Notes: a model not told the origin generated them from the sequence alone. A DNA stretch of 64,000 nucleotides from DATGPD01 sp041398565 (GCA_041398565.1 JAWKUN010000003.1:186001-250000), one strand, 5' to 3'. Positions 1 through 9,177 are shown, counted from the first letter of the stretch. Made by a program: numbers and translations.

Positions 1-2
1 TC

Positions 3-905
3 GCCGAGTCCGAACTGGCGATCTTCAAGGTCGCGCCGATGCCGCCGCCGTCGGACAACACGCTGACCGCTGCGAAGGTGGCCCTGGGGCGCACGCTCTA
101 CCACGACAAGCGGCTGTCGAAGGACGGCACGGTCTCGTGCGCGACGTGCCACGACCTCGCCACGGCCGGCGTCGACGGCAAGCCGGTGTCGGAAGGCGTG
201 GGTGGACAGAAGGGCGCCCGCAACGCCCCGACCACGCTCAACGCAGCGCTGCAATTCGTGCAGTTCTGGGATGGCCGTGCCACCACCATCGAGGATCAAG
301 CGATCGGGCCGGTGCTCAATCCGATCGAGCACGGCGTCGCCGACGACGGCGAACTGGTCGCGAAGCTGAAGGCCGATCCGGCGACGGTCGCGGCCTTCGA
401 GCAGGCGTTCCCCGGCGAGGCAGATCCGGTGACGAAGGACAACTTCCAGCGCGCGGTCGGAGCCTTCGAGCGCACGCTGATCACGCACTCGCGCTTCGAC
501 GACTTCCTCGCCGGCAAGGCCGACGCGCTCACCGCCGACGAGAAGCGAGGCCTGCGCAAGTTCCTCGATCTGGGGTGCACGACCTGCCACATGGGGCCAC
601 TGTTGGGTGGCACCCTCTACCAGAAGCTCGGGCTGCGGAACCCGTTCCCGACCAAGGATCTCGGCCGCGCCGACCATACCAAGCAGGATGCCGACAGGGG
701 CTTCTTCAAGGTGCCGATGCTGTGCAACGTCGCGGAGACCGGCCCTTGGTTCCACGACGGTGGCGTCACCAGCCTCGACGAAGCCGTGCGCCTCATGGCC
801 TGGCACCAGCTGGGACAACCGGTGACGCCCGACGAGATCAAGGTCGTCGTGGCCTTCTTGAAGGCGCTCAGCGGGCCGATCGATCCGAAGCACACGCCCC
901 AGTAG
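3..905 (+). CDS. Di-haem cytochrome c peroxidase / MauG family protein, 5' end cut by window
   Basis: The reading frame is already open at base 3, so the N-terminus lies outside the window. Two c-type haem sites are visible: CATCH at 138-152 and CTTCH at 576-590, spaced as in the bacterial di-haem peroxidase (CcpA/MauG) family. Family motifs include RNAPTTLNA after the first haem and the stretch with FKVPMLCNVAETGPWFHDG before the C-terminus. Such proteins are periplasmic and reduce hydrogen peroxide or carry out MauG-like oxidations; which of these applies cannot be told here. The end PKHTPQ followed by TAG is clear. No neighbour on the same strand suggests a partner. Confidence 0.88.
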   Translation, partial: AESELAIFKVAPMPPPSDNTLTAAKVALGRTLYHDKRLSKDGTVSCATCHDLATAGVDGKPVSEGVGGQKGARNAPTTLNAALQFVQFWDGRATTIEDQAIGPVLNPIEHGVADDGELVAKLKADPATVAAFEQAFPGEADPVTKDNFQRAVGAFERTLITHSRFDDFLAGKADALTADEKRGLRKFLDLGCTTCHMGPLLGGTLYQKLGLRNPFPTKDLGRADHTKQDADRGFFKVPMLCNVAETGPWFHDGGVTSLDEAVRLMAWHQLGQPVTPDEIKVVVAFLKALSGPIDPKHTPQ

Positions 906-973
906 GGCCACCAGCGGCTCTCCTGGGAGCCGCCGCGCCTCGAGCGGTTCGCCTTCCTACCCGACTCGCTTCC

Positions 974-1037
974 TCACGCGATTCGCCGTCTCACGCGATT
1001 CGCCGTCTCACGCGATTCGCCGTCTCACGCGATTCGA
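974..1037. repeat. 17-bp tandem repeat running into the rpsD stop codon
   Basis: Three perfect copies of TCACGCGATTCGCCGTC occupy 974-990, 991-1007 and 1008-1024. A fourth, partial copy (1025-1037) is the last codons and stop of rpsD read on the other strand, since TCA at 1025-1027 is its TGA. The array therefore looks like outward duplication of the 3' end of rpsD into the spacer between two converging genes. The rest of 906-1024 holds nothing recognisable. Confidence 0.9.
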
Positions 1038-1639
1038 CTGTACCACTCGACGATCATGGTCTCCTTGACGTCGAGCTGCACGTCCTCGCGCGCGGGATCC
1101 TGCACGAAGGTCACCTCCGCCTTGTCGGCGTCGTAGGCCAAGAACGGCGGCACCTGGCGGCCGGGCTCGGCGAGCGAGTTCTGCACCAACGCCATCTTCT
1201 GCGCCCGCTCCTTCAGCGTCACCACCTCGCCACGGGACAACACGCGGCTGGGGATGCTGCAGCGCTTGCCACCGACCATGACGTGGCCGTGGTTCACGAG
1301 CTGGCGGGCGGCGCGGATGCTGGGGGCGATGCCGACGCGGTAGAGGACGTTGTCCAGGCGCGACTCGAGCAGCTGCATGAGGCGCAAGCCGGTGTTGCCC
1401 GGCGAGCCCGCAGCCACCCGGAAGTAGCGGCGGAGCTGGCGCTCGGTGACACCGTAGTTGTATCGGACCTTCTGCTTCTCCTCGAGGCGCAGCTTGTACT
1501 CGCTCACCTTGCGACGCGGCAGCGCGCCGTGCTGACCTGGACGATTCTGCCGATGCTTGGGCTGCTTCCAGGTCAGGCCGGGCAGCACTTCGCCGAGCCG
1601 GCGCAGGATTCGTACGCGAGGTCCGGTGTAGCGAGACAC
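1025..1639 (-). CDS. rpsD: 30S ribosomal protein S4
   Basis: A 204-residue protein of the usual S4 length, starting MSRYTGPRVRILRRLGE. It lacks the N-terminal zinc-binding cysteines, so it is the C-minus form. The S4 RNA-binding domain covers about residues 93-155, with RLDNVLYRVGIAPS and RQLVNHGHVMVGGK. The end IVEWYSRIA resembles the common S4 end IVEFYSR with two extra residues. S4 nucleates assembly of the small-subunit 5' domain. The gene stands alone here, away from other ribosomal protein genes, and its 3' end is the source unit of a 17-bp tandem repeat. Confidence 0.97.
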   Translation of the reverse strand: MSRYTGPRVRILRRLGEVLPGLTWKQPKHRQNRPGQHGALPRRKVSEYKLRLEEKQKVRYNYGVTERQLRRYFRVAAGSPGNTGLRLMQLLESRLDNVLYRVGIAPSIRAARQLVNHGHVMVGGKRCSIPSRVLSRGEVVTLKERAQKMALVQNSLAEPGRQVPPFLAYDADKAEVTFVQDPAREDVQLDVKETMIVEWYSRIA

Positions 1640-1740
1640 GTTCTATTCCGTCGTTGGCGCTTCAGGAGGGCCCGGAGTGGCGGTCGCGCACAGGTCCGGG
1701 GCGGGAGGGCGGAGAATGGAAGCAGACCGGACGCCTGCTT

Positions 1741-2259
1741 TCAAGGGTGAGCAGGCGGAGGCTCCGCGGTCGCACGGGCGGCGTCGACGTAGGCGTGGGC
1801 GGCCAGGCGCTGGCCCGTGTCCAGGGTGACGAGGACGAGGGTCCGGTGGTACTCGGGGCCTTCGAAGGCGTCCAGGTCGGGCCAGGCGTCGGGCAGTGCC
1901 GGCGACTCGAGCACCTGGACCGCGACCGCGGGGTCGTGAGCGCCGACGCTGGGCCGCAACGCTTCGTAGCCGCTGGCGACCATGACCGTGCGGCCGCGGA
2001 CGGCACCGGCGCGCCAGGTGCCCCCGAGGTGGGCGACCTCGGCGTGGTGCGCCTCGCCGGGGCGCAACGATCCGTACGCGGCGAGCCGGCGCTCCGGGTG
2101 GCCGAGCTGCGCCAAGACGTCGTTCCGCTCGACATGTGCCGACGCATCCTCGACGCCGAGGACGGCACAAGCGGTTCGGTAGTGGCGCGCGGCCAGATCT
2201 GCGTCGCCGGCCCGGTCGCCGGCCTCGAGGTGCGCGAGCGCGGCCGCCATGGTGTCCAT
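1741..2259 (-). CDS. Gamma-glutamylcyclotransferase (GGCT/AIG2-like) family protein
   Basis: 172 residues. The first 50 residues form a helical, alanine-rich stretch (HLEAGDRAGDADLAARHYR) that is not part of the catalytic fold. The GGCT-like domain follows: AAYGSLRPGEAHH matches the substrate-binding YGSL loop, and LDAFEGPEYHRT carries the Glu of the family's LDxxEG...YxR motif. The family releases 5-oxoproline from gamma-glutamyl amines or peptides, but bacterial members are biochemically diverse. It sits between rpsD on the same strand and a divergent lipoprotein gene, with no obvious operon. The domain is clear; the substrate is unknown. Confidence 0.75.
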   Translation of the reverse strand: MDTMAAALAHLEAGDRAGDADLAARHYRTACAVLGVEDASAHVERNDVLAQLGHPERRLAAYGSLRPGEAHHAEVAHLGGTWRAGAVRGRTVMVASGYEALRPSVGAHDPAVAVQVLESPALPDAWPDLDAFEGPEYHRTLVLVTLDTGQRLAAHAYVDAARATAEPPPAHP

Positions 2260-2456
2260 CGGGACCGATCATCGCGCACGCGCGGCCGGCGCGGGAGGGC
2301 ATGGGGTGGCGAACGACGAGTCGCGCATTCCCATTCGCCGCGGCGTGGGCGCCCCTCGAGATCTCGGTCCTTGGCCGCGCGCCTGCTTCGCGTTACCCTG
2401 CGGCGGTCCTTTGTCTCTTTGGGCGGTTTCCGACGGAGGATCGCTTGACGGTCAAC

Positions 2457-3596
2457 ATGAAGCGGCGCCAAGTCGTGGCGCCAGGCAGCAGCGTGCCCAC
2501 GGGCACACGTTCTCGTCGCCACTGGATCACTCTGGCGGCGGTCTCCTTTCTCGCTGCGTGCGGCAGCAACAGCGATGCGTCGCCCTCCGGGGTGCGCGCC
2601 GTGTCCATCGAGCCGATGGGCCAGCCGAGCATCAGCTCCGACGGCGACGGTCGCACGCGCATCATCACTTCGTTCGTCGCGCGCGCCGACCAGGGTGAGA
2701 TCCAGCGAGCTCTCACGGTCGGCGAAACGGTGGTCGAGTTCTACCTCGACGGCCAGCGCGTCAGCGGCGAGTCGGTGCTCGACCGCAACGAACTGGGCGG
2801 TTCGCTCTTCTACACGATGGTCCTCGACGGCAGCTACTCGATGGTCGTCGACCACGATCCGCCGGCCTTCCAGCCGATGCTCGCCGCGGCGCGTGCCAGC
2901 ATCGAGGACGTCGAGCGCGAGTGGCAGCAGCGCGGCACCACCGCCGAGGTGCGCTTCGACTGGCTGTGGTTCGACGACTACATCCACTACCCGGACGACA
3001 AGACCGGCGCGAACATCAGCTTGATCCCGGCACCGCGCAGCGGCGAGAACGACACCCGCCTGTTCGGGGCCGTCGACTACATGTTCAAGCGCCACCTGGC
3101 GGTGGCGGCCGGCGGCTTCGCCACGGAGCCCCAGGATCGGCACGTGATGGTGGTCTTCACCGACGGCAATGACAACCGCAGCTACTTCGTCACCAACGAG
3201 ACGAACGAGCGCGTCGAGACGCCGGTGCCGCACGTCAAGCACCGCCCGGGGGTGGCGACGGTCGACCACAACGAGCTGATCGCGCGCATCAACGATGCGC
3301 GCGGCGCTGGCCGGCTGCCCTCGTTCACTCTGCACACGATCGGCCTCGGCAGCACGGTGAGTGCGGAGCCGCTGCGCCAGCTCGCCGCCAGCCAGAGCGG
3401 CGTGTTCGTGCAGAACCCGAGCAGTCGCAACCTCGCCGACCTGTTCAGCGCCATCACGCGCGAGGTGGTGAGCATCCAGACGGTCGGCGTCCGGCTGCCG
3501 CTGCGGCCGGGGCCCTACCAGTTGACGGTGCGGGTGCGCCTGAAGGACCAGGAAGAGCGCTTCGCCGAGTTCCCGGTGGACTTCGTGGCCCAGTGA
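2457..3596 (+). CDS. VWA-domain lipoprotein
   Basis: A secreted protein whose signal peptide WITLAAVSFLAACGSN ends in a lipobox (LAAC). The body is a von Willebrand A domain: the MIDAS motif DxSxS appears as LDGSYSM, and VVFTDGNDNRSY carries the second metal-site region. The C-terminus is a short beta-rich part. I use ATG 2457, which gives MKRRQ. An in-frame TTG at 2445 lies four bases after a GGAGGA (2435-2440) and is a good alternative by Shine-Dalgarno spacing. The next gene overlaps its stop by GTGA, so the two are translationally coupled. The role is unknown; VWA domains usually mediate metal-dependent adhesion or complex assembly. Confidence 0.8.
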   Translation: MKRRQVVAPGSSVPTGTRSRRHWITLAAVSFLAACGSNSDASPSGVRAVSIEPMGQPSISSDGDGRTRIITSFVARADQGEIQRALTVGETVVEFYLDGQRVSGESVLDRNELGGSLFYTMVLDGSYSMVVDHDPPAFQPMLAAARASIEDVEREWQQRGTTAEVRFDWLWFDDYIHYPDDKTGANISLIPAPRSGENDTRLFGAVDYMFKRHLAVAAGGFATEPQDRHVMVVFTDGNDNRSYFVTNETNERVETPVPHVKHRPGVATVDHNELIARINDARGAGRLPSFTLHTIGLGSTVSAEPLRQLAASQSGVFVQNPSSRNLADLFSAITREVVSIQTVGVRLPLRPGPYQLTVRVRLKDQEERFAEFPVDFVAQ

Positions 3597-4630
3597 CCGG
3601 GACGGGGGCCGCCGCTCGAGCCCGGGTGTCGGTCGCCGTCTTGGTTGTCGTCGTTTCGCTCCTCGTCCTGGCGGGCTGGCTGGCCTGGTCGCCCGACCCC
3701 ATCCTCGGCGGCTCAGTGACCGCCGCCGCGCCGGGCCACGCGCCGCTACCCGTCGATCCCGCGTCGGTCGGTGCGAGTTCGGCGACCGGGCGTCCCCTTC
3801 CCGCCGCGACTCCGGGCGCCCAGCCGGTGCGAGCGACGGCCGCGGGAGGTGGCCTGCGCTTGATCGTCTGCGTGCCGCCACCGCTCTCGGCGGCGGTCGT
3901 GGTGACGCTGCTCCGGCGTCCCGACTTCGCGCCACGTGTGCGCTTCGACGACGAAGTGTGGCGGGTGTTCGCCGCGGACGCCGGCGCCGGTGGGCGCGCG
4001 GCCTGTGTCCTCGACCGGCTGGCGCGGCTCGGGTACCAGGCGGTCGCGGACCGAGCGCTGCCGGCGTGCGGCGAGGTGTCGTTCACGGCCGGCGAACTCG
4101 ACGACGCGTGCGTGGCGCTGGGCCTCGGCGCGCATGCGGTGGGCTACGTCGCGCTCACCGGCGGCGGCAGTGAGCGCATGGTCCTGGTGGGCGCGGGCGA
4201 ACTCGACGTGCCAGACTCGGACGGCGAGGTCTGGGCTTGGTCGGCGAGCCCGTTCCCCGGGCCGCACCGTGCCGGGGCCGGGCGCCGGATCCCAGCGGCG
4301 AGGACGCACGCTCTGCAGGTGCTGCGGCGCGCCGCGCCGCCGACGCTGCGCTACCTCGAGCCGGTCACCGTGCCAGCGGGCGGCGTGCAGCAGGGTTGGT
4401 TCGTGGCCCGCGTTGCGTGGCGCTCGGCGCCGGCCGCGTCCGCGGCACGCGCGCTCGTCCACCTCGGACCTGCTGCCGACACGCCGGGAGGGGCCGCGGT
4501 CGGCTCCGTGCCGTTGACGAGCGTCGAGAGTGCCTCGGTCGAGTGGCAACTGGAGGGACGCCCCTTCGGCGCCTGGGCGTGGCGGTCGCCGACCGGTGCG
4601 CTCGAATGCCTCCCGGCCGAGCCACCGTGA
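3593..4630 (+). CDS. Unknown protein with N-terminal membrane anchor
   Basis: 345 residues, not recognised. It starts with GTG at 3593, inside the stop of the VWA lipoprotein (GTGA overlap). One hydrophobic segment at about residues 13-33 (VSVAVLVVVVSLLVLAGWL) suggests a signal anchor. An Ala/Pro/Gly-rich linker and a mixed alpha/beta body with few cysteines follow. The strict overlap argues that it works with the VWA lipoprotein, perhaps as a membrane-bound partner. I see no catalytic motif. Confidence 0.7.
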   Translation: MTGTGAAARARVSVAVLVVVVSLLVLAGWLAWSPDPILGGSVTAAAPGHAPLPVDPASVGASSATGRPLPAATPGAQPVRATAAGGGLRLIVCVPPPLSAAVVVTLLRRPDFAPRVRFDDEVWRVFAADAGAGGRAACVLDRLARLGYQAVADRALPACGEVSFTAGELDDACVALGLGAHAVGYVALTGGGSERMVLVGAGELDVPDSDGEVWAWSASPFPGPHRAGAGRRIPAARTHALQVLRRAAPPTLRYLEPVTVPAGGVQQGWFVARVAWRSAPAASAARALVHLGPAADTPGGAAVGSVPLTSVESASVEWQLEGRPFGAWAWRSPTGALECLPAEPP

Positions 4631-4637
4631 GAGAAGA

Positions 4638-5258
4638 TCAGCCGGCGGCGCCCATCGCCCGCCGCAGGGCCGTGCGCGCCAGCTGCCACTCGCGGTCGAT
4701 CGTGCGCAGCGACGTGCCGAGCACTTCGGCGATCTCCGCGAGTTCGAGCCCCGCGAAGAAGCGCAGCATCACCACGCGGGCGGCTCGGGGATGCCGTTCC
4801 TCCAGCTCGGAGAGGGCTTCGTCGAGGGCCAGCATGTCGAGGCTCTGGCCGCCACCGGGGACGGCGATGTCGGGCGGGGTCTCGCCCTCGGCCGTTGCCG
4901 GGTCGCGTGCCCGCCGCGCCCGCCGCCGTGCTCCGTCGATCACGATGTTGCGCATCGCGTTGGCGGCGGCACCGAAGAAGTGCGCACGGTTCTCGAAGGC
5001 ACCGCCATCGCCGCCACCCAGCTTGATCCACGCCTCGTGCACCAGGGCCGTGGCCTGAAGGGTCTGGCCCGGGTCGAGGCGCGCGAGCTGGGCTCGTGCC
5101 ATCTCCTTCAGCGCGCCATACACCAGCGAGATCAGCTCGCCGTGGCGATCGGTCTCGCCGCTGGCCATGCGTGAAAGGATCGTGGTGATCTGATGGTTGG
5201 TGGAGGATCCTGCAGCCACGGGCAGAGGAATCGTCGCGCCCGCAGCGTGGGCCGGCAA
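4638..5258 (-). CDS. ECF sigma factor, TIGR02999 type
   Basis: 206 residues. Region 2 runs through YGALKEMARAQLARLDPG, QTLQATALVHEAWIKL and FENRAHFFGAAANAMRNIV, which is the signature of the TIGR02999/ECF43-like group frequent in Planctomycetes, Acidobacteria and relatives. Region 4 is the helix-turn-helix in ELAEIAEVLGTSLRTIDREW. The group typically pairs with Ser/Thr kinases or secreted-protein genes rather than zinc-finger anti-sigma factors. Here the gene follows the ricin-type protein gene on the same strand by 96 bases, and no anti-sigma gene is adjacent. I keep the first ATG, but the conserved part begins near residue 20. Confidence 0.9.
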   Translation of the reverse strand: MPAHAAGATIPLPVAAGSSTNHQITTILSRMASGETDRHGELISLVYGALKEMARAQLARLDPGQTLQATALVHEAWIKLGGGDGGAFENRAHFFGAAANAMRNIVIDGARRRARRARDPATAEGETPPDIAVPGGGQSLDMLALDEALSELEERHPRAARVVMLRFFAGLELAEIAEVLGTSLRTIDREWQLARTALRRAMGAAG

Positions 5259-5354
5259 GTCGGGGACGCCCGTGCGCCGTCGACGCGGATACGGCGCCCG
5301 CAGGCATGCCGCAGGTGCCGCGCCCAGGTGGATCGTGACCGGCGCCGGCCGTGG

Positions 5355-6329
5355 TCAGCGCAGGCCGAAGCGCAGCTCGAGCCCGTTCGACATGGCGATG
5401 AAGGGTCGGTTGCCGGGGTCGATCACCGAGCACTGGATCGGCAGCGAGAGGCCCACGAGGGCGACCTCGTTGAGGATCGGCAGCGCGAACGTGGCGCGCC
5501 CGCCGGCCACCGCGTTGCGGCCCTGGTAGAGCAGGCTGACACGTAGCAGGCAGCCAGGCGAGTTGATGAAGCCGAGGTCGATCGGCGTGCTCAGGCGGGT
5601 GCCGATGATCAGCTCCGAGGCGCCGGTGCTGGGCACGTTCGTCACCTCGCCGGTCATCGTCTCACCGATCCACGGGCCGGTTCCCCCGGTGGCGTGAAGG
5701 TCGGGGACACCCAGGCGCCCGCTGCAGGCGGTACCGAACGGTGTCGTCGCCGCCGGGTCGATCGAGATGATCGGAGTCAGCTTCCACAGCTGGCCGGTGT
5801 AGGGGCCGGTGGGATCGAGGCGCGGGCGGTCTTGGGTCGTGCCGCCGAAGCCTTCGAGCGAGAACCCTGGGCCGCGGAACATGGTCGTCAACCGCACGTG
5901 CCCCGGCGCCGTCGGTTCCTCGGTGACCTGCCAGAACTGGCCGCTGTACAGCCCGAGCGGGGCCAGGATGATTTGGTTGTCCTCCGAGCCGCCGTTGATG
6001 ACGTCGATGGGCAGGTTCTCGCCCTGCCACAGGCAGGAGATGCGGTAGTAGCCCGGGTATCCCGCGATCGGCGTGAAGCGCCAGTACTGGCCCGTGTACG
6101 GCCCCGCCTGCACCATGTGCATGCGGTTGTTGTTGCCGTCGTTGATGACGTCCATGGCGACGTTCGGACCCTGGAAGAGGGTCGTCAGCCGGTACCAGAC
6201 GTTGGGGTTGACATAGGCGGGTTGCTGGGCCGTGCTGGCCGAGGCGAGACCGGAGAAGGCGACGGCGCCGAGGACGCAAGCCGAGAAGACGCGCGCGAAG
6301 CTGGCGGTCCGGAACGTGGACGAGGTCAT
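5355..6329 (-). CDS. Secreted ricin-type beta-trefoil protein
   Basis: 324 residues with a signal peptide ending at about residue 35 (FSGLASASTAQQ). Three beta-trefoil subrepeats follow, each ending in a QxW-like motif: GQYWRFTP, GQFWQVTE and GQLWKLTP. This is the ricin B-lectin-like pattern, implying carbohydrate or surface binding. From about residue 200 a different module begins (PFGTACSGRLGVPDLHATGG) and ends MSNGLELRFGLR. It resembles the C-terminal module of other secreted proteins in this window. No enzyme domain is present. The ECF sigma gene lies just downstream. Confidence 0.75.
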   Translation of the reverse strand: MTSSTFRTASFARVFSACVLGAVAFSGLASASTAQQPAYVNPNVWYRLTTLFQGPNVAMDVINDGNNNRMHMVQAGPYTGQYWRFTPIAGYPGYYRISCLWQGENLPIDVINGGSEDNQIILAPLGLYSGQFWQVTEEPTAPGHVRLTTMFRGPGFSLEGFGGTTQDRPRLDPTGPYTGQLWKLTPIISIDPAATTPFGTACSGRLGVPDLHATGGTGPWIGETMTGEVTNVPSTGASELIIGTRLSTPIDLGFINSPGCLLRVSLLYQGRNAVAGGRATFALPILNEVALVGLSLPIQCSVIDPGNRPFIAMSNGLELRFGLR

Positions 6330-6563
6330 GTGTCGATCCCTGGTTGGAGGTGACGAGCTCCGACGCGGCGCATCGGAGTCGGGCCGCGCGTCCGACGCGT
6401 GGTGCGCCGCCGCAGGGCCACCCTCTCATCCGTCGGGGTGGCAGCACGCACGCCAGGGTTTCCGTACTTTCGTCTGGGCTCCTCCCAGACCCACTGCCTC
6501 GTAGCCCCGAACGTCGAGAGATGCCCACTGCACGGCCCCGCGGTTCCGGGCCCGCGCGGACGG

Positions 6564-8786
6564 CTACGGGTTGATCCCGACCACGACCGTGTTCGAGATC
6601 ATCGCCAACGACGAGGGAGCCGAGCTGTCGACCAACACGAACGCGTTGTGGAAGGCCAGGCCTTGCAGCAGCGTGAGCCACGGGATGGTGATCGTGGCCG
6701 TGGCGTGGCCCTGGCCGTCGAGGAGTCCGACGAAGTTGCCGAACACCGACGGAACCATGCCGGTCGCCGCCATGGTCGTGACCCCATCGGGGATCAAGCG
6801 CAGCGCGCGGGTGTCGATGGGGACGACGCCGGGCGAGAGCGAAGTGAGCACGAGGTAGGCGGCGCCCGGATGAGCCTCGGCTCGCAGGTCGAGGCGCACC
6901 ACTCTGTCCAGGTCGACGTTCCGCGCCACTGTCGAACCATCGGCGAGGAGGACGACAGCCTGGCTCTCGAGGGGTTCTCCCGCGACCAGCGTGCGACCGC
7001 GCAGGGCCAGATCGTCGGTGGTGTATGCCGGGCCACGGAAGACCATGTTGCCCGCCGGCACGGACCCTTGGCCGAGAGTGCCGGCGCCGCTGATCGGATT
7101 GGTGTAGCTGCGCAGGATCTGGCCCGACGGCGTGACCTCGAACATGTTGCCGGTCCAGCCGGCACACACCAGCGTGTTGCCGTTGGGCAGGCGCTGAGCG
7201 CCAGACACGAACTGGGAGTAGAAGCTGCTCGGCGGGTTGGCAGCGTAGGTCCACACGGGTGCGGCGGGGCCCCACCGGCTGCCCGACTTCGGGTAGTTGC
7301 CGCCGATGTCGGCCGGCGGCAGCACGAGCTCGTCCACGGTCGAGTGCGGGCCGCCGGGGCGGTCCTGGCCACCGTTGTTGAACACCATGATGTGGCCGCC
7401 GCCGGGCAGGTGGTTCTCGATCCAGTGCGCGTCGTGCTGCCAATAGAGCTGGCGGTCGGCCTCGGTGCCGGCGCGGTAGGCCTGTGGGTTGCCCCAACGG
7501 TAGAGGAGGTCGCCGCCGCGTCCGCTGCGCCCGCCGGTGCCGGTCGCGGCCTGCGCGCGCGTGGTGCTGTGGTCGAGGATCCAGATCTCGTTGAGGTTGC
7601 GCACCGAGACGAGGATCTGGTCGAGCTCGACGCTGTAGGCGATGGCGTTGAAGTGCAGCCAGTCGGCGGCGCCGTCGTTGGTCGTGTAGTTGAGATCGAT
7701 GCGCTCGGGATGATCGGCCACCGCGCCGTGGTTGGCCTTGCTCGGATCTTGGTCCTGCACGAGGTGATCCCAGACGCGCCACTCCCAGACGATGCGGCCC
7801 GAGTTGGCGCCGAGGGGTTGCACCTCGACGATCTTCTCCGACCACACCTCGCCCGACGGCAGCAGGTTGGGGGCGCGCCCGGCCTCGATCGCCGCTGTCG
7901 CGGCGATCTTCTCCCACACGATCAACAGGACGTGGCCGTTGGGCAGGCGCTCGACGTCGTGGTGCTGCACCTCGACGCTGGTCGACAGCCGGTACTCCCA
8001 CACCAGGTTGCCGTCCCAGTCGAACTCCTCGAGCACGCCACCGTCGCCGCCGTAGCCCTGGAACGCGGAGTTGACCAAGCGGCCGGCACGCAGCAGGTGG
8101 CCATCGGCCTCGAGGTAGACCGCCGTCCCCGGGGTCCAGGCGCTCTGCCACGAGTTGACCAGGCGCCCGCGCGCGTCGACGAGGTAGGTGCCCGTCGCCT
8201 GCAAGGGGTTGAACAACGTGTAACCCGCGAACGAGCCGGCCTGTTGCTCGAGCAGGCCGACGGTGCGCGGGACGGTGGGGCCGGAGAACTCGACGACGTA
8301 GCCGGGCAGGCGCCGGTCGCGGGCGGTGTCAGCCCACGTCGGCACCAGCGCCGTCGTCCCGCCGAGGCACACGCGGTCGGCCTCCCCGTCGTTGTCGGGC
8401 TGACCAGGGGTCCAAGCGGTGAAGGCGAAAGGCTCGAGCTCGCCCCAGGCCCAGCCGCCGCCCGGCTCGTTCCTCGTGTCGACCTGCAAGCCACCCAGCC
8501 ATGGGCCGAGCCGTTCGGCACCCACCTGCATCCAGAAGGCGGGATCGTTGGCCACGGAGAACACCACCACGGCCTCTTCCGTCGACGAGACGGTCGCCAG
8601 GTAGCCACCGCGCGCGGCGGCGCCGAGCGCTGCCTCGTCGTGTGTGATGCCGCCCGCGACTCGCACGGCTTCGTACCAGTGGGTCGTGCCGTCTTCGTGG
8701 ACGAACGAGGTGGTCTGGGCGCGCAGGGTCGCCGTGCCGAGGAGGGCAAAGGCGACCGCGAGTGCCGACGCGGTCAGCGTTCTCAT
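6564..8786 (-). CDS. Secreted C-type-lectin plus arylsulfotransferase-like protein
   Basis: 740 residues from ATG 8786. The upstream ATG at 8924 would add a non-signal-like 46-residue leader. The signal peptide is residues 1-24 (ALLGTATLRAQ). Residues of about 25-155 form a C-type lectin-like domain (HWYEAVRVAGG, WLGGLQ, FTAWTPGQPDN). Then comes a beta-propeller of the arylsulfate sulfotransferase (ASST) type, with VEVQHHDVERLPNGHVLL, DWLHFNAIAY and WQHDAHWIENHLPGGGHI carrying histidines as in that family. About the last 100 residues resemble the C-terminal module of other secreted proteins here. ASST enzymes move sulfuryl groups between phenols; activity of this divergent member is not assured. 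Confidence 0.72.
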   Translation of the reverse strand: MRTLTASALAVAFALLGTATLRAQTTSFVHEDGTTHWYEAVRVAGGITHDEAALGAAARGGYLATVSSTEEAVVVFSVANDPAFWMQVGAERLGPWLGGLQVDTRNEPGGGWAWGELEPFAFTAWTPGQPDNDGEADRVCLGGTTALVPTWADTARDRRLPGYVVEFSGPTVPRTVGLLEQQAGSFAGYTLFNPLQATGTYLVDARGRLVNSWQSAWTPGTAVYLEADGHLLRAGRLVNSAFQGYGGDGGVLEEFDWDGNLVWEYRLSTSVEVQHHDVERLPNGHVLLIVWEKIAATAAIEAGRAPNLLPSGEVWSEKIVEVQPLGANSGRIVWEWRVWDHLVQDQDPSKANHGAVADHPERIDLNYTTNDGAADWLHFNAIAYSVELDQILVSVRNLNEIWILDHSTTRAQAATGTGGRSGRGGDLLYRWGNPQAYRAGTEADRQLYWQHDAHWIENHLPGGGHIMVFNNGGQDRPGGPHSTVDELVLPPADIGGNYPKSGSRWGPAAPVWTYAANPPSSFYSQFVSGAQRLPNGNTLVCAGWTGNMFEVTPSGQILRSYTNPISGAGTLGQGSVPAGNMVFRGPAYTTDDLALRGRTLVAGEPLESQAVVLLADGSTVARNVDLDRVVRLDLRAEAHPGAAYLVLTSLSPGVVPIDTRALRLIPDGVTTMAATGMVPSVFGNFVGLLDGQGHATATITIPWLTLLQGLAFHNAFVLVDSSAPSSLAMISNTVVVGINP

Positions 8787-9177
8787 TGGCAGGGGGACGA
8801 GTCGAAGAGCTGGGCGAGCATTGTTCCGGCGCGGCCGGAGCGACCAATGAACGTTACCATGCGGGCGTCGGGTTGGAATGTTCCCATCGCGGCCCGTGGG
8901 TCCGCGCGTGGCGCCAGGATCCACACCGCTCTCGGCTCATTGCGGCGAGGTGGAGCGGCCACCAGGGCCGAAGCCTTCGCTCTTCCTCGTAGTCGCGCCG
9001 GAACTCATGCGCCGGGCAGCAACGTGCCGGCGCCGATTCGGGTCAATGCACTGCGGCGCAAGTGTCGCAATGGCGACCTTGGTGTCGACCGGATGACGCG
9101 CGGCGCCTTGCACGGAGTGGCTCGGACCTGCGCAGCATCGGAGATCCGTGCGGGCGTGTCTGCAGCCCGCGCCGAGG
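8787..9177. other. Intergenic region between lpdA and the lectin-ASST gene
   Basis: 391 bases without a convincing gene; frames crossing it are arginine-rich shadows. It should hold the end of the dehydrogenase operon transcript and the promoter of the lectin-ASST gene. The one structure noted is a GC hairpin just beyond the lpdA stop. Confidence 0.5.
9150..9170 (-). terminator. Possible hairpin terminator after lpdA
   Basis: GCGGGC (9150-9155) and GCCCGC (9165-9170) form a 6-bp stem with a 9-base loop, starting 7 bases beyond the lpdA stop on the minus strand. There is no T tract, so this is only a weak candidate. Confidence 0.3.
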
